Source of the DNA: an uncultured Sphingomonadaceae bacterium
GTDB lineage: Bacteria; Pseudomonadota; Alphaproteobacteria; Sphingomonadales; Sphingomonadaceae
DNA length: 64,000 bases
Assembly: GCA_937996655.1 (NCBI GenBank)
Contig: CALKUK010000015.1
Span: 62,001-126,000, forward strand
Direction of reading: 5' to 3'
The first letter of the stretch is position 1; each line of letters begins with the position of its first letter. The notes below the pieces were generated by a model. It did not search any database and was not told where the DNA came from. It worked only from the letters and a program-made list of their open reading frames with translations. The position numbers were made by a program, and so were the translations under genes. Positions 41,447 to 50,376 of the stretch are shown one piece after another.

Positions 41447-42493
41447 TTAGGCTAGGGAAAGCACACTCGTCAGGATGAAACGGACAAGGTCCGCCTGCCC
41501 GCGCGCTCCGGTTTTTGCATAGATTTTCTTGGAATAGTTGCGGGCGGTTTCAATCGTGAGACCAAGGCCCGCCCCGGCGTCGGCGATGGACAGGCCCCGG
41601 CTGAGCAGAAGCGCAAAGCGCGCCTCGCTCGGCAACAGACCGAAGAGTTCTGCGATCTGATCATGCCGGTCGGCAAGCGAGCGGTTATCACCCTGGATAT
41701 AGGCGATCATCGCAGCGCCCGGCGCTGAGGTGCCGATGCCCATGCCGACCTCCGTGCCAGGGACGAGCAGCAGGTCCACCCAAGGGTCGGCACTGATGTT
41801 GATGGCTCGGGGTTGGCTGACGGTGCGTTCTCCCGCCGCGCGGATGGCAGCGGTCAGGCGTCGGTCGACCATGGCATCGTGCGCGATCAGACGGCCCCCG
41901 GACGTCCGGCGCAAGCCCGCGCCATGCTGCAACAGGTTGGCCGCCGCCTCGCTCGTCTCCAAAATGCGGCCCTTGGCATCCAGACGGATCCAACCGAAGT
42001 TCAGCCGTTCCATTACATCACTGGCGATCCGTGCCCGCGCGCGCTGCCGCTCAATCTCAGAATAGCTGCGCAGTGCCCGCCGAAAATGCGGCGCAAGCCG
42101 GCTGAGCAAGGCGGCATCGGCAGATGTGAAATCAACCCCGGCCCGGCGGAGCATCAGCCAAGCGCTCAGCCCACCCGGTTCCGTCACGCGAACGATGCGG
42201 GCTGCCTTTTCCTCGGCCCCCTCAAATATCTCGTCGCCCGCATAAACCCGCTCTTCCCGCAACAAAGACGGCGTGCCGGTAAAGAAGCGTCTGACCTGCG
42301 CGGCCACTGGGGTGCCCGAATGAAGCTCGACAAGCTGGCTGTGGGCAGCATGGGGCAGATGGAACAGGATGCCCGCATGGTCGGCACGCGTGCGCTGCCG
42401 CAGGCGGTCCAGCAAAGTGGACCACATGGGCTGCTCAAACGGGCCGTCATAGACGGCGGGTAAAAGATCAGTTTCATCCTGAATAGCGAACAT
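41447..42493 (-). CDS. LuxR-type HTH transcriptional regulator
   Basis: Protein of 348 residues from start 42493; the longer open frame to 42709 would run through cysD and is rejected. The C-terminal LuxR helix-turn-helix is clear (LPSEARFALLLSRGLSIADAG and ETARNYSKKIYAKTGARG). The large N-terminal part (about 1-270) is a mixed region without a receiver or autoinducer domain that I can name. Divergent from cysD across 84 bp, so a role in sulfur regulation is possible but not shown. Its Shine-Dalgarno lies in a perfect dyad. Confidence 0.8.
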   Translation of the reverse strand: MFAIQDETDLLPAVYDGPFEQPMWSTLLDRLRQRTRADHAGILFHLPHAAHSQLVELHSGTPVAAQVRRFFTGTPSLLREERVYAGDEIFEGAEEKAARIVRVTEPGGLSAWLMLRRAGVDFTSADAALLSRLAPHFRRALRSYSEIERQRARARIASDVMERLNFGWIRLDAKGRILETSEAAANLLQHGAGLRRTSGGRLIAHDAMVDRRLTAAIRAAGERTVSQPRAINISADPWVDLLLVPGTEVGMGIGTSAPGAAMIAYIQGDNRSLADRHDQIAELFGLLPSEARFALLLSRGLSIADAGAGLGLTIETARNYSKKIYAKTGARGQADLVRFILTSVLSLA

Positions 42494-42503
42494 TGCGTGC
42501 CAT

Positions 42504-42519
42504 CCTCCCAAATGGGAGG
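42504..42519. promoter_or_regulatory. Perfect dyad CCTCCC-AAAT-GGGAGG over the LuxR ribosome-binding site
   Basis: A 6-bp perfect inverted repeat with a 4-bp spacer lies 11-26 bp upstream of the LuxR start. On the LuxR strand the distal arm, GGGAGG, is the Shine-Dalgarno; the proximal arm CCTCCC would pair with it in the mRNA. It could be a protein operator or an RNA switch. Confidence 0.55.
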
Positions 42520-42577
42520 TTAAAAGTCCATCCCGATACGCAAGAGCGGCCTCCATAATGGGACCCGGAGTGGAAGA

Positions 42578-43492
42578 ATGACAAAAAGCCTGACCCATCT
42601 CGAACGGCTTGAGGCCGAAGCGATCCACATCATGCGTGAAGTGGTGGCCGAGGCCGAGCGGCCTGTGATGCTCTATTCCGTGGGCAAAGACAGCGCCGTG
42701 ATGCTGCATCTGGCGCGCAAGGCCTTTTACCCCTCACCCCCGCCCTTCCCGCTGCTCCATGTCGATACGACCTGGAAGTTCAAGGCGATGTATGAGCTGC
42801 GGAACAAGATGGCCAAAGAGTCGGGCATGGAGCTTTTGGTCTATCAGAACCCGGAAGCGCAGGAGCGCGGGATCAACCCGTTCGACCATGGCGCGCTCCA
42901 CACCGATATGTGGAAGACCGAAGGGCTGAAGCAGGCACTCGACAAATATGGCTTTGACGCAGCCTTTGGCGGCGCGCGGCGCGACGAGGAAAAGAGCCGC
43001 GCCAAGGAACGCATCTTTTCGTTCCGCACGGCGAGCCATGGCTGGGACCCGAAAAACCAGCGGCCCGAGCTCTGGAACCTTTACAACGCCAAGAAGAATA
43101 AGGGCGAGAGCATCCGCGTCTTCCCAATCTCCAATTGGACCGAGCTCGACATCTGGCAGTACATTCATCTGAACGATGTGCCGATCGTGCCGCTCTACTT
43201 CGCGGAAGAGCGCCCGACCTACATCTGGGAAGGCCAGCTATTCATGGCCGACGACATTGAGCGGCTGGAAAAGGTGATGGGCAAGCGGCCGGTGATCGTG
43301 AACCGCTCGATCCGTTTCCGCACGCTGGGGTGCTTCCCGTTGACGGGCGCCGTCGAGAGCACGGCCAAGACACTGCCCGAAGTCATTCAAGAAACGCTCC
43401 TCACCACCACCTCCGAACGGCAAGGCCGCGTCATCGACAAGGATGCGGGCGGCGCGGGAATGGAAGTGAAGAAGCAGCAGGGGTATTTTTGA
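42578..43492 (+). CDS. cysD: Sulfate adenylyltransferase subunit 2
   Basis: Catalytic subunit of ATP sulfurylase, forming APS from sulfate and ATP; 304 residues. The PP-loop SVGKDSAVMLHLARKAF is at the N-terminus, and the GGARRDEEKSRAKERIFSFR block and the WTELDIWQYIHLNDVPIVPLY segment are typical of the PAPS reductase/ATP sulfurylase family. First gene of cysD-cysNC-cysQ. A repeat-bearing gap of about 120 bp separates it from cysNC. Confidence 0.96.
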   Translation: MTKSLTHLERLEAEAIHIMREVVAEAERPVMLYSVGKDSAVMLHLARKAFYPSPPPFPLLHVDTTWKFKAMYELRNKMAKESGMELLVYQNPEAQERGINPFDHGALHTDMWKTEGLKQALDKYGFDAAFGGARRDEEKSRAKERIFSFRTASHGWDPKNQRPELWNLYNAKKNKGESIRVFPISNWTELDIWQYIHLNDVPIVPLYFAEERPTYIWEGQLFMADDIERLEKVMGKRPVIVNRSIRFRTLGCFPLTGAVESTAKTLPEVIQETLLTTTSERQGRVIDKDAGGAGMEVKKQQGYF

Positions 43493-43528
43493 CCCGCCAG
43501 GGAATGCGCAGCGTTCCGAAGGGGCAAA

Positions 43529-43596
43529 CCCGGACTTGATCCGGGGTCAGGCTGGCTTCGGAGCAGAAAAAGCCCAGCCCCGTGTCAAGCACGGGG
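43529..43596. repeat. Palindromic repeat inside the cys operon
   Basis: Two hairpins: CCCGGA-CTTGA-TCCGGG (about 43529-43545) and CCCCGTG-TCAAG-CACGGGG (43578-43596). The second is identical in design to the palindrome at 34110-34128. It lies between cysD and cysNC and could affect transcript stability or partial termination. Confidence 0.75.
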
Positions 43597-43613
43597 CGAC
43601 GAGGATGATGGAA

Positions 43614-45551
43614 ATGGCTGAAATCGACAACCCCAACGACGCAATCTACCAGACAGAAGCTTTGATTTCCGAGGATATCGACGCCTATCTGACGCAGCAT
43701 GAGCATAAGACCATGCTCCGCTTCATCACCTGCGGCAGCGTGGATGACGGCAAGTCCACGCTGATCGGACGGCTGCTCTATGACAGCAAAATGATCTTTG
43801 AAGATCAGCTGGCCGCGCTGGAGACAGATTCGAAAAAGGTCGGCACGCAGGGGCAAGAGATCGACTTTGCCCTCCTCGTCGATGGCCTTGCGGCCGAGCG
43901 CGAACAGGGCATCACCATCGATGTCGCCTATCGCTTCTTCAACACCGAGAAGCGCAAGTTCATCGTCGCGGATTGCCCGGGGCATGAACAGTATACGCGC
44001 AACATGGTCACCGGCGCGTCGACAGCGGACTTGGCCGTCATCCTTATCGATGCGCGCAAGGGCGTGCTCGTCCAGACGCGGCGGCACAGCTATCTTTGCC
44101 ACCTAATCGGCATCCGCAACATCGTGCTCGCCGTGAACAAGATGGATCTGGTCGGCTATGACCAGAAGGTCTTTGACGACATCGTGGCCGACTATGCCGC
44201 TTTCGCCAAATCGATCGGGATTGAGACGTTCACCGCGATGCCGATTTCGGGCTTCAAGGGCGACAATATCACCACGCTGTCGGCCAACACGCCCTGGTAT
44301 AGTGGCCCGACACTTGTCGAGCATCTGGAGACAGTCGAAGTGCTGTCGTCGGTTGATGCCGAAAAGCCGTTCCGTATGCCGGTGCAATGGGTCAACCGGC
44401 CCAATCTCGATTTCCGGGGCTTTTCCGGCCTGATCGCAACCGGCAGTGTCAAGCCGGGCGATGAAGTCCGCGTTGTGCCATCGGGTAAGACGAGCAAAGT
44501 CACCCGCGTGGTCACCTTGGGCGGGGATTTGGATGAGGCCGTTGCCGGCCAGTCCATTACCCTATGCCTTGCCGATGAGATTGACTGCTCACGCGGCGAT
44601 GTGATCGCCATTGCCGACAGCCCACCACAGGCGAGCGACCAGTTTGAATCAACGCTCGTCTGGCTCAACGATGAAGCGATGCACGTCGGCCGCGCCTATT
44701 GGCTGAAACTGGGGACGCAGACGGTATCCGTCACGGTCCATCAGCCGAAATACGTCGTCAACGTCAACGCGGTCGGAGGAGATGGGGAACATCTGGCCGC
44801 AAAGACGCTGGAGCTGAACGCCATCGGCGTCGTCGAAATCTCGACAGACCGGCCGGTCGTGTTTGAAGCATATGGCGACAACCGGACGCTGGGCGGTTTC
44901 ATCCTGATCGACAAGATCACCAACGCGACAGTGGCCGCAGGGATGCTCCACTTCTCATTGCGTCGCGCCCAGAATGTCCATTGGCAGCCCACCGACATCA
45001 CGCGCGCGGAACATGCCCGCCTGAAGAACCAGACGCCGCGTGTGCTCTGGTTCACGGGTCTTTCAGGCGCGGGCAAATCGACCATCGCCAATGAGGTGGA
45101 AAAGCGGCTCAATCTGATGAACCGCCACACCTTCCTCCTGGATGGCGACAATGTCCGCCACGGCCTCAACAAGGACTTGGGCTTTACCGAAGCCGACCGG
45201 ATTGAGAATATCCGCCGTGTCGGTGAAGTCGCCAAGCTGATGGCGGATGCAGGACTGATCGTCCTGACCGCCTTCATCTCCCCCTTCCGCGCCGAACGTG
45301 ACATGGTTCGCCAGATGATCCCGGCGGGTGAGTTTGTGGAAATCTATGTCGACACCCCGCTGGCGGTGGCCGAACAGCGTGACGTGAAGGGCCTTTACAA
45401 GAAGGCCCGTGCAGGCGAACTCAAGAACTTCACCGGGATCGACAGTCCCTATGAGCCGCCGGAAGTGCCGGAAATCCGGGTGAATACGGCAGAAATGAGT
45501 GCGGAAGAAGCCGCCGATTACATCATCCAGCAGCTCTTGCCGCTGAAATAG
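43614..45551 (+). CDS. cysNC: Bifunctional sulfate adenylyltransferase subunit 1 / adenylylsulfate kinase
   Basis: CysN GTPase fused to APS kinase CysC, 645 residues from ATG 43614 (Shine-Dalgarno GAGG at 9 bp; in-frame ATGs at 43605 and 43608 are less well placed). The GTPase motifs are GSVDDGKSTLIG, DCPGHEQYTRNM and NKMDLVGYD. The C-terminal APS kinase has the P-loop WFTGLSGAGKSTIAN and YEPPEVPEIRVNT. CysN activates CysD, and CysC then phosphorylates APS to PAPS. The open frame further upstream (43536) crosses the repeat and is not credible. Confidence 0.95.
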   Translation: MAEIDNPNDAIYQTEALISEDIDAYLTQHEHKTMLRFITCGSVDDGKSTLIGRLLYDSKMIFEDQLAALETDSKKVGTQGQEIDFALLVDGLAAEREQGITIDVAYRFFNTEKRKFIVADCPGHEQYTRNMVTGASTADLAVILIDARKGVLVQTRRHSYLCHLIGIRNIVLAVNKMDLVGYDQKVFDDIVADYAAFAKSIGIETFTAMPISGFKGDNITTLSANTPWYSGPTLVEHLETVEVLSSVDAEKPFRMPVQWVNRPNLDFRGFSGLIATGSVKPGDEVRVVPSGKTSKVTRVVTLGGDLDEAVAGQSITLCLADEIDCSRGDVIAIADSPPQASDQFESTLVWLNDEAMHVGRAYWLKLGTQTVSVTVHQPKYVVNVNAVGGDGEHLAAKTLELNAIGVVEISTDRPVVFEAYGDNRTLGGFILIDKITNATVAAGMLHFSLRRAQNVHWQPTDITRAEHARLKNQTPRVLWFTGLSGAGKSTIANEVEKRLNLMNRHTFLLDGDNVRHGLNKDLGFTEADRIENIRRVGEVAKLMADAGLIVLTAFISPFRAERDMVRQMIPAGEFVEIYVDTPLAVAEQRDVKGLYKKARAGELKNFTGIDSPYEPPEVPEIRVNTAEMSAEEAADYIIQQLLPLK

Positions 45552-45561
45552 GGGAATAAGG

Positions 45562-46302
45562 GTGTCGATGACGGATGCGGAACTGGCCGCCCATTTGGCC
45601 GAAGTCGCCGGGCGACTGCTGATCGAGGTGCGCGCCTCCGGCGTGCTGAGCCTGAAGGCGCTGGGCGCGGCCGGCGATGCGACGGCCAACCAGTTCCTGT
45701 GCCACGCCATCCGCGAACAGCGGCCCGACGATGGTCTTTTGTCGGAAGAGGAAAAGGATGACGCGGCGCGTTTGTCCAAGTCACGCGTGTGGATCATCGA
45801 TCCTGTGGACGGCACGCGCGAATATGGCGAAGCGCGCACCGACTGGGCGGTGCATGTCGGCCTTGCCATTGACGGTGTCGCGACCATCGGCGCGGTTGCC
45901 CTGCCCGGCTCCGGTCTTGTCTTGCGGACAGACCAACCCGCCCCACTTTCCCCCACGCCAGAGACGCTGCGGATGCTCGTGAGCCGCACGCGGCCCGCCG
46001 CCGAAGCCGTCGCTGTCGCAGGAGCGCTGGGGGCCGAACTCGTCGCCATGGGCTCTGCCGGAGCCAAAGCAATGGCCGTCGTCCGGGGCGACGCGGAAAT
46101 CTATCTGCACACAGGTGGCCAATATGAGTGGGACAGTTGCGCGCCTGTCGCGGTCGCGCGCGCGCATGGCCTGCACTGTTCGCGTGTTGACGGCAGTCCG
46201 CTCGTCTATAACCAACGCGAAACCTATATGCCCGACCTGTTGATTTGCCGCCCGGAACTGGCCGATCGCGTCCTCGCAGAGGTGCGCACGCTGGCGCAGT
46301 GA
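45562..46302 (+). CDS. cysQ: 3'(2'),5'-bisphosphate nucleotidase
   Basis: Removes 3'-phosphate from PAP, relieving its inhibition of sulfate assimilation; member of the Li-sensitive inositol monophosphatase superfamily, 246 residues. Signatures are the metal-binding IIDPVDGTREYGE and WDSCAPVAVARAHG. A GTG at 45562 with an AGGGG Shine-Dalgarno is chosen; an ATG at 45568 is also possible. Third gene of the cys operon, 10 bp after cysNC. Confidence 0.9.
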   Translation: MSMTDAELAAHLAEVAGRLLIEVRASGVLSLKALGAAGDATANQFLCHAIREQRPDDGLLSEEEKDDAARLSKSRVWIIDPVDGTREYGEARTDWAVHVGLAIDGVATIGAVALPGSGLVLRTDQPAPLSPTPETLRMLVSRTRPAAEAVAVAGALGAELVAMGSAGAKAMAVVRGDAEIYLHTGGQYEWDSCAPVAVARAHGLHCSRVDGSPLVYNQRETYMPDLLICRPELADRVLAEVRTLAQ

Positions 46303-46418
46303 ACAAATTCCTTACCAATCAGGCAAAAATGCCGACCTAATCTGCCACATTGCCTCTTGCCTGCGACCCGCCAGCACGGCAAGCCCAGCGCCGAGAATAT
46401 GAATTTCGGAGAAGCGGG

Positions 46419-47915
46419 ATGCGCCAGATTGATCATTTTATCGTCGGTGGTTCGGGTGGCGCAGCAGCGCGCCTGAGCGATGTGTTTGACCCCAATAATG
46501 GCGGCGTGCAGGCGCAGGTCGCGCTCGGCGATGCTGCCGTTCTGGAGCGCGCCGTTCAGGCGGCTGCAAAAGCGCAGCCCGGTTGGGCCGCCATGAACCC
46601 GCAGCGGCGCGCGCGCGTGATGTTTGAGTTCAAGTCCCTGATCGAAAAGAACATGGATGAGCTGGCCCACATGCTCTCGGCCGAACACGGCAAAGTGATC
46701 GCCGACAGTAAGGGCGATATTCAGCGCGGGCTGGAAGTGGTCGAGTTCTGCTGCGGCCTGCCCCATGTGTTGAAGGGCGAATATACCCATGGCGCGGGGC
46801 CCGGCATTGATGTCTATTCGATGCGCCAGCCGATTGGCATTGGCGCGGGCATCACCCCGTTCAACTTCCCGGCGATGATCCCGTTGTGGATGGGCGCGGT
46901 TGCGACCAGCGTCGGCAATGCCTTCATCCTGAAGCCAAGCGAGCGCGATCCAACCGTGCCCGTCCGCCTTGCCGAACTCTTCCTTGAAGCTGGCATGCCA
47001 GAAGGCATTTTCCAGGTCGTCCACGGCGACAAGGAGATGGTTGATCTCATCCTCGATCATCCGGCCATCGGCGCCGTCAGCTTTGTTGGCTCCTCCGACA
47101 TTGCCCAATATGTCTATTCGCGCGGTGTCGCGGCGGGCAAGCGCATCCAGGCCATGGGTGGGGCGAAGAACCACGGGATCGTGATGCCGGATGCGGATCT
47201 GGATCAGGTGGTTGGCGATCTGTGCGGCGCGGCCTTCGGCTCCGCAGGCGAACGCTGCATGGCGCTGCCGGTCGTGGTGCCGGTGGGCGAAGACACGGCT
47301 GAACGCCTTAAGGCCAAGCTGATCCCGGCGATCGAAGCGCTCAAGGTTGGCATTTCGACAGACCCCGAAGCCCAATATGGCCCCGTCGTCACCGCGATGC
47401 ACAAGGCCAATATTGAACGCTGGATCCAGACTGCCGTTGATGAAGGCTCCGAACTTGTCATCGATGGTCGCGGCTTCAAAATGCAGGGGCATGAGGAAGG
47501 TTATTTCCTCGGACCGACGCTGCTGGACCGCGTCACAACCGACATGACCAGCTATCACAATGAAATCTTTGGCCCCGTGCTCCAGATCGTGCGCGCCAAG
47601 GATTTCGAAGAAGCCGTCGCGCTGCCCAGCAAGCACCAATATGGCAATGGCGTCGCCATTTTCACCCGCAACGGCCACGCCGCGCGGGAATTTGCAGCGC
47701 GCGTCAATGTCGGCATGGTCGGCATCAACGTGCCAATCCCTGTGCCGGTCGCTTATCACAGCTTCGGCGGATGGAAGCGCTCCGGCTTTGGCGACACCGA
47801 CCAGTACGGTATGGACGGCATCGCTTTCTGGACCAAGAAGAAGAAGATCACCGCCCGCTGGCCGGATGGGTCAATTGACGGCGGAAATGCGTTCATCATC
47901 CCGACAATGGGCTAA
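46419..47915 (+). CDS. mmsA: Methylmalonate-semialdehyde dehydrogenase (CoA-acylating)
   Basis: Oxidises methylmalonate semialdehyde to propionyl-CoA in valine degradation; 498 residues from ATG 46419 (the open frame to 46350 is rejected). Motifs include GITPFNFPAMIPLWM, KPSERDPTVPVRLAEL, VSFVGSSDIAQYV, the QAMGGAKNHGIVMPDAD segment and the catalytic cysteine in SAGERCMALPV. First gene of the valine cluster; a hairpin lies between it and the next gene. Confidence 0.96.
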   Translation: MRQIDHFIVGGSGGAAARLSDVFDPNNGGVQAQVALGDAAVLERAVQAAAKAQPGWAAMNPQRRARVMFEFKSLIEKNMDELAHMLSAEHGKVIADSKGDIQRGLEVVEFCCGLPHVLKGEYTHGAGPGIDVYSMRQPIGIGAGITPFNFPAMIPLWMGAVATSVGNAFILKPSERDPTVPVRLAELFLEAGMPEGIFQVVHGDKEMVDLILDHPAIGAVSFVGSSDIAQYVYSRGVAAGKRIQAMGGAKNHGIVMPDADLDQVVGDLCGAAFGSAGERCMALPVVVPVGEDTAERLKAKLIPAIEALKVGISTDPEAQYGPVVTAMHKANIERWIQTAVDEGSELVIDGRGFKMQGHEEGYFLGPTLLDRVTTDMTSYHNEIFGPVLQIVRAKDFEEAVALPSKHQYGNGVAIFTRNGHAAREFAARVNVGMVGINVPIPVPVAYHSFGGWKRSGFGDTDQYGMDGIAFWTKKKKITARWPDGSIDGGNAFIIPTMG

Positions 47916-47931
47916 TGACGTGCGTTATATT

Positions 47932-47960
47932 GCCCCGCCCGCCCGCAAGGTAGGCGGGGC
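47932..47960 (+). terminator. Stem-loop after mmsA
   Basis: GCCCCGCC (47932-47939) and GGCGGGGC (47953-47960) form an 8-bp GC stem around a 13-nt loop, without a T run. It may attenuate transcription between mmsA and the rest of the cluster or be a 3' mRNA stabiliser. Confidence 0.4.
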
Positions 47961-47976
47961 CTGTATGGGGGAGTAA

Positions 47977-49212
47977 ATGATGAAAAACGTGTTGTTGATT
48001 TTGGCGGCCTGTGCCCTGCCTATGCAGGCCATCGCCCAGACCGTGCCACAGGTTGAAGATACGCCTGAAGAAATCGCAAAGGACGCCTCACGCGACCTGA
48101 AGGACAACCGTTTTTACAACAAACCCGGTGCATCACGCGCGGATTACGACAAGGACTGGCAGGAATGCCGCCTGATCGCGCGCGGATCCCGCACGCCTGC
48201 GGGGTCAATCACCTATTATGATCCCTCGCTCTACAACCCGGCCATCTCCCCGATGGCTGGGGCCATTGGCGGCGGCATTGGGGCGGCCATCGGCGCCGCC
48301 ATCATCGAAGGCCAGCAGCGGCGCGCAAACCGCCGGTCGTGCCTCCTGATCCGCGGCTGGCGGCTGGTAGAGCTCCCCAGCGACGAAACCGCGCGCGTGG
48401 CCGCGCTGGTAGACGCCGACAAGGACGCCTATTTCAACCGCATCGTCGGCGCAGCGGACGTGACGGGCGAAATCACTTCGGTCACCTCGTTTGAGCGCAA
48501 GACGGAAACGCCGGTTCCGGCCGCTGGCACCGCCCAGCTTTTCGTCGGAAAGAAGATCGATCCCAAAGCCCCGATCACGATCGGTGACGATGAGGCCGCA
48601 GTCGTCGTCGCCTTCCGCCGTAGTGCAGAGGCTGGCAACCAGCACGCCATCATGAGCTTCCGCCGTTTCGACGCCGAGAAGGGCGATCTCGTCTTTCAGC
48701 CACGCGACTGGAAGAAGAAAGGTGACAAGACCGTCTATGCCGCGGATGTCATTTCGGCTGACAAGCTGGCGGCCTATGAACTCCAGATCGTCCGCCTGAC
48801 GCCGGGCAGCTATGTCATCGATTTTGACGGCCTCGGCAAAATGAACCTTGGCGCGACCAATTGTTTCGGCGCGCCGACGTTTTCCGTGAAACCGGGCGAG
48901 ATCGCTTACCTGACCGACATTCTTCCGGTGAACATGAAACGTGCCGACGGGAAGCGCGTGATCGAGATGGGTCTGGTGCGGGACGCAGCGGCTGCGCGTG
49001 CGGGCCTTGCCACCTTCCAGCCTGCTCTGGCAGAACGTATGAGCGAAGCTGGCTTGAAGAACCGGGCCGTTTATAGCTGTTTTGGGACCAGCATGACCCG
49101 CAGCGACTTCCCCGGTGTGACGGACATCTGGGCAGCGACAGCGGAAAAGACGGCACCGACTCCGGCCACGGCCACGGAAACGGCAGCAACACCGGCACCG
49201 GCCACCAAGTAA
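47977..49212 (+). CDS. Secreted hypothetical protein with glycine-rich segment
   Basis: Protein of 411 residues. Signal peptide about 1-20 (cleavage after QAIA). A glycine-rich hydrophobic segment (GAIGGGIGAAIGAAIIEG, near residues 90-107) resembles a glycine zipper of outer-membrane-associated proteins. The rest is a beta-rich domain plus a C-terminal Thr/Pro/Ala tail. I do not recognise a family. It lies within the valine cluster but no enzyme role is apparent. GGGGAG precedes the start by a few bases. Confidence 0.7.
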   Translation: MMKNVLLILAACALPMQAIAQTVPQVEDTPEEIAKDASRDLKDNRFYNKPGASRADYDKDWQECRLIARGSRTPAGSITYYDPSLYNPAISPMAGAIGGGIGAAIGAAIIEGQQRRANRRSCLLIRGWRLVELPSDETARVAALVDADKDAYFNRIVGAADVTGEITSVTSFERKTETPVPAAGTAQLFVGKKIDPKAPITIGDDEAAVVVAFRRSAEAGNQHAIMSFRRFDAEKGDLVFQPRDWKKKGDKTVYAADVISADKLAAYELQIVRLTPGSYVIDFDGLGKMNLGATNCFGAPTFSVKPGEIAYLTDILPVNMKRADGKRVIEMGLVRDAAAARAGLATFQPALAERMSEAGLKNRAVYSCFGTSMTRSDFPGVTDIWAATAEKTAPTPATATETAATPAPATK

Positions 49213-49230
49213 GGACAACGGATTGACCCG

Positions 49231-50376
49231 ATGACCAGCCAATTTGATCTCACCGAAGACCAGCTTACCATTCAGGATATGGCACGCCGGTTCACGGCAG
49301 AGCGCATCACGCCCTTTGCTGCGGCATGGGATGAAGAGCATCATTACCCAGTCGACGTCTGGAAGGCGTCGGGGGAGCTGGGCTTCGGGTCCATCTATGT
49401 TTCTGAAGCCTCAGGCGGCATCGGCCTTGGGCGGTTGGAGGCGGCGCTCATCATGGAGGCGATGGCCTATGGCTGTCCCGCGACAAGCTCCTTCATCTCC
49501 ATCCACAATATGGCCGCCTGGATGATCGACACCTTCGGCAGCGCGGACCTGAAGGCCCGGTTCCTGCCGGCTCTGGTCAGCATGGAGAAGATTGCGAGCT
49601 ATTGCCTCACCGAGCCGGGCTCCGGATCAGATGCCGCCGCGCTCAAGACGACCGCGCGGCTGGATGGTGACCATTATGTGCTGAACGGCACCAAGCAATT
49701 CATCTCGGGCGCGGGCTATAACGATATCTACGTCGTCATGGTCCGCACCGGCGAAAACGGCGCCAAGGGTATCTCCTGCCTCGTCATCGAAAAGGATACG
49801 CCCGGCCTGTCCTTCGGCGCGCCGGAAAAGAAGCTCGGCTGGAATGCGTCTCCCACAGCGCAGGTGATCTTTGAGGATTGCCGCGTTCCCGTCGCGAACC
49901 GTGTCGGCGCGGAAGGCGACGGCTTCCGCTTTGCTATGGCGGGGCTGGATGGCGGGCGTCTTAATATCGGGGCCTGTTCGCTCGGCGGCGCGCAACGGTG
50001 CCTCGACGAAGCAATTGCCTATACCAAGGACCGGCAGCAATTCGGGCAGGCGATTGCCGATTTCCAGAACACCCAGTTCACATTGGCTGACATGGCAACC
50101 GATCTGGAGGCGGCGCGCGCGCTCCTGTATCTCGCAGCGGCCAAGGTCAACGCCAATGCGCCCGACAAGACGCGCTTTTCCGCCATGGCCAAGCGCCTCG
50201 CGACGGACAGCGGCAGTGAGATCGTCAACAAGGCGCTCCAACTGTTCGGCGGCTATGGCTATTTGAAGGACTATCCCATCGAACGCTTCTGGCGCGACCT
50301 GCGGGTCCATTCGATCCTTGAAGGGACCAATCAGGTCATGCGCATGATCATCGGGCGAGAGCTGACACGCCAATGA
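49231..50376 (+). CDS. Isobutyryl-CoA dehydrogenase-like acyl-CoA dehydrogenase
   Basis: Acyl-CoA dehydrogenase of 381 residues. Flavin and substrate motifs: YCLTEPGSGSDAAALKT, ISGAGYNDIYVVMVRTG, and the C-terminal FGGYGYLKDYPIERFWRDLR plus the late segment HSILEGTNQVMRMIIGRE with the catalytic Glu. It sits between mmsA and a 3-hydroxyisobutyryl-CoA hydrolase-type gene, so isobutyryl-CoA of valine catabolism is the expected substrate (step 2 after oxidative decarboxylation). Confidence 0.9.
   Translation: MTSQFDLTEDQLTIQDMARRFTAERITPFAAAWDEEHHYPVDVWKASGELGFGSIYVSEASGGIGLGRLEAALIMEAMAYGCPATSSFISIHNMAAWMIDTFGSADLKARFLPALVSMEKIASYCLTEPGSGSDAAALKTTARLDGDHYVLNGTKQFISGAGYNDIYVVMVRTGENGAKGISCLVIEKDTPGLSFGAPEKKLGWNASPTAQVIFEDCRVPVANRVGAEGDGFRFAMAGLDGGRLNIGACSLGGAQRCLDEAIAYTKDRQQFGQAIADFQNTQFTLADMATDLEAARALLYLAAAKVNANAPDKTRFSAMAKRLATDSGSEIVNKALQLFGGYGYLKDYPIERFWRDLRVHSILEGTNQVMRMIIGRELTRQ

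Noticed and set aside
42494..42709. Longer LuxR protein starting at 42709
   Set aside because: The extra part overlaps cysD on the other strand and would leave no promoter; the Shine-Dalgarno supports 42493.
46322..46333. GGCA-AAAA-TGCC dyad upstream of mmsA
   Set aside because: Only four-base arms; likely chance without supporting evidence.
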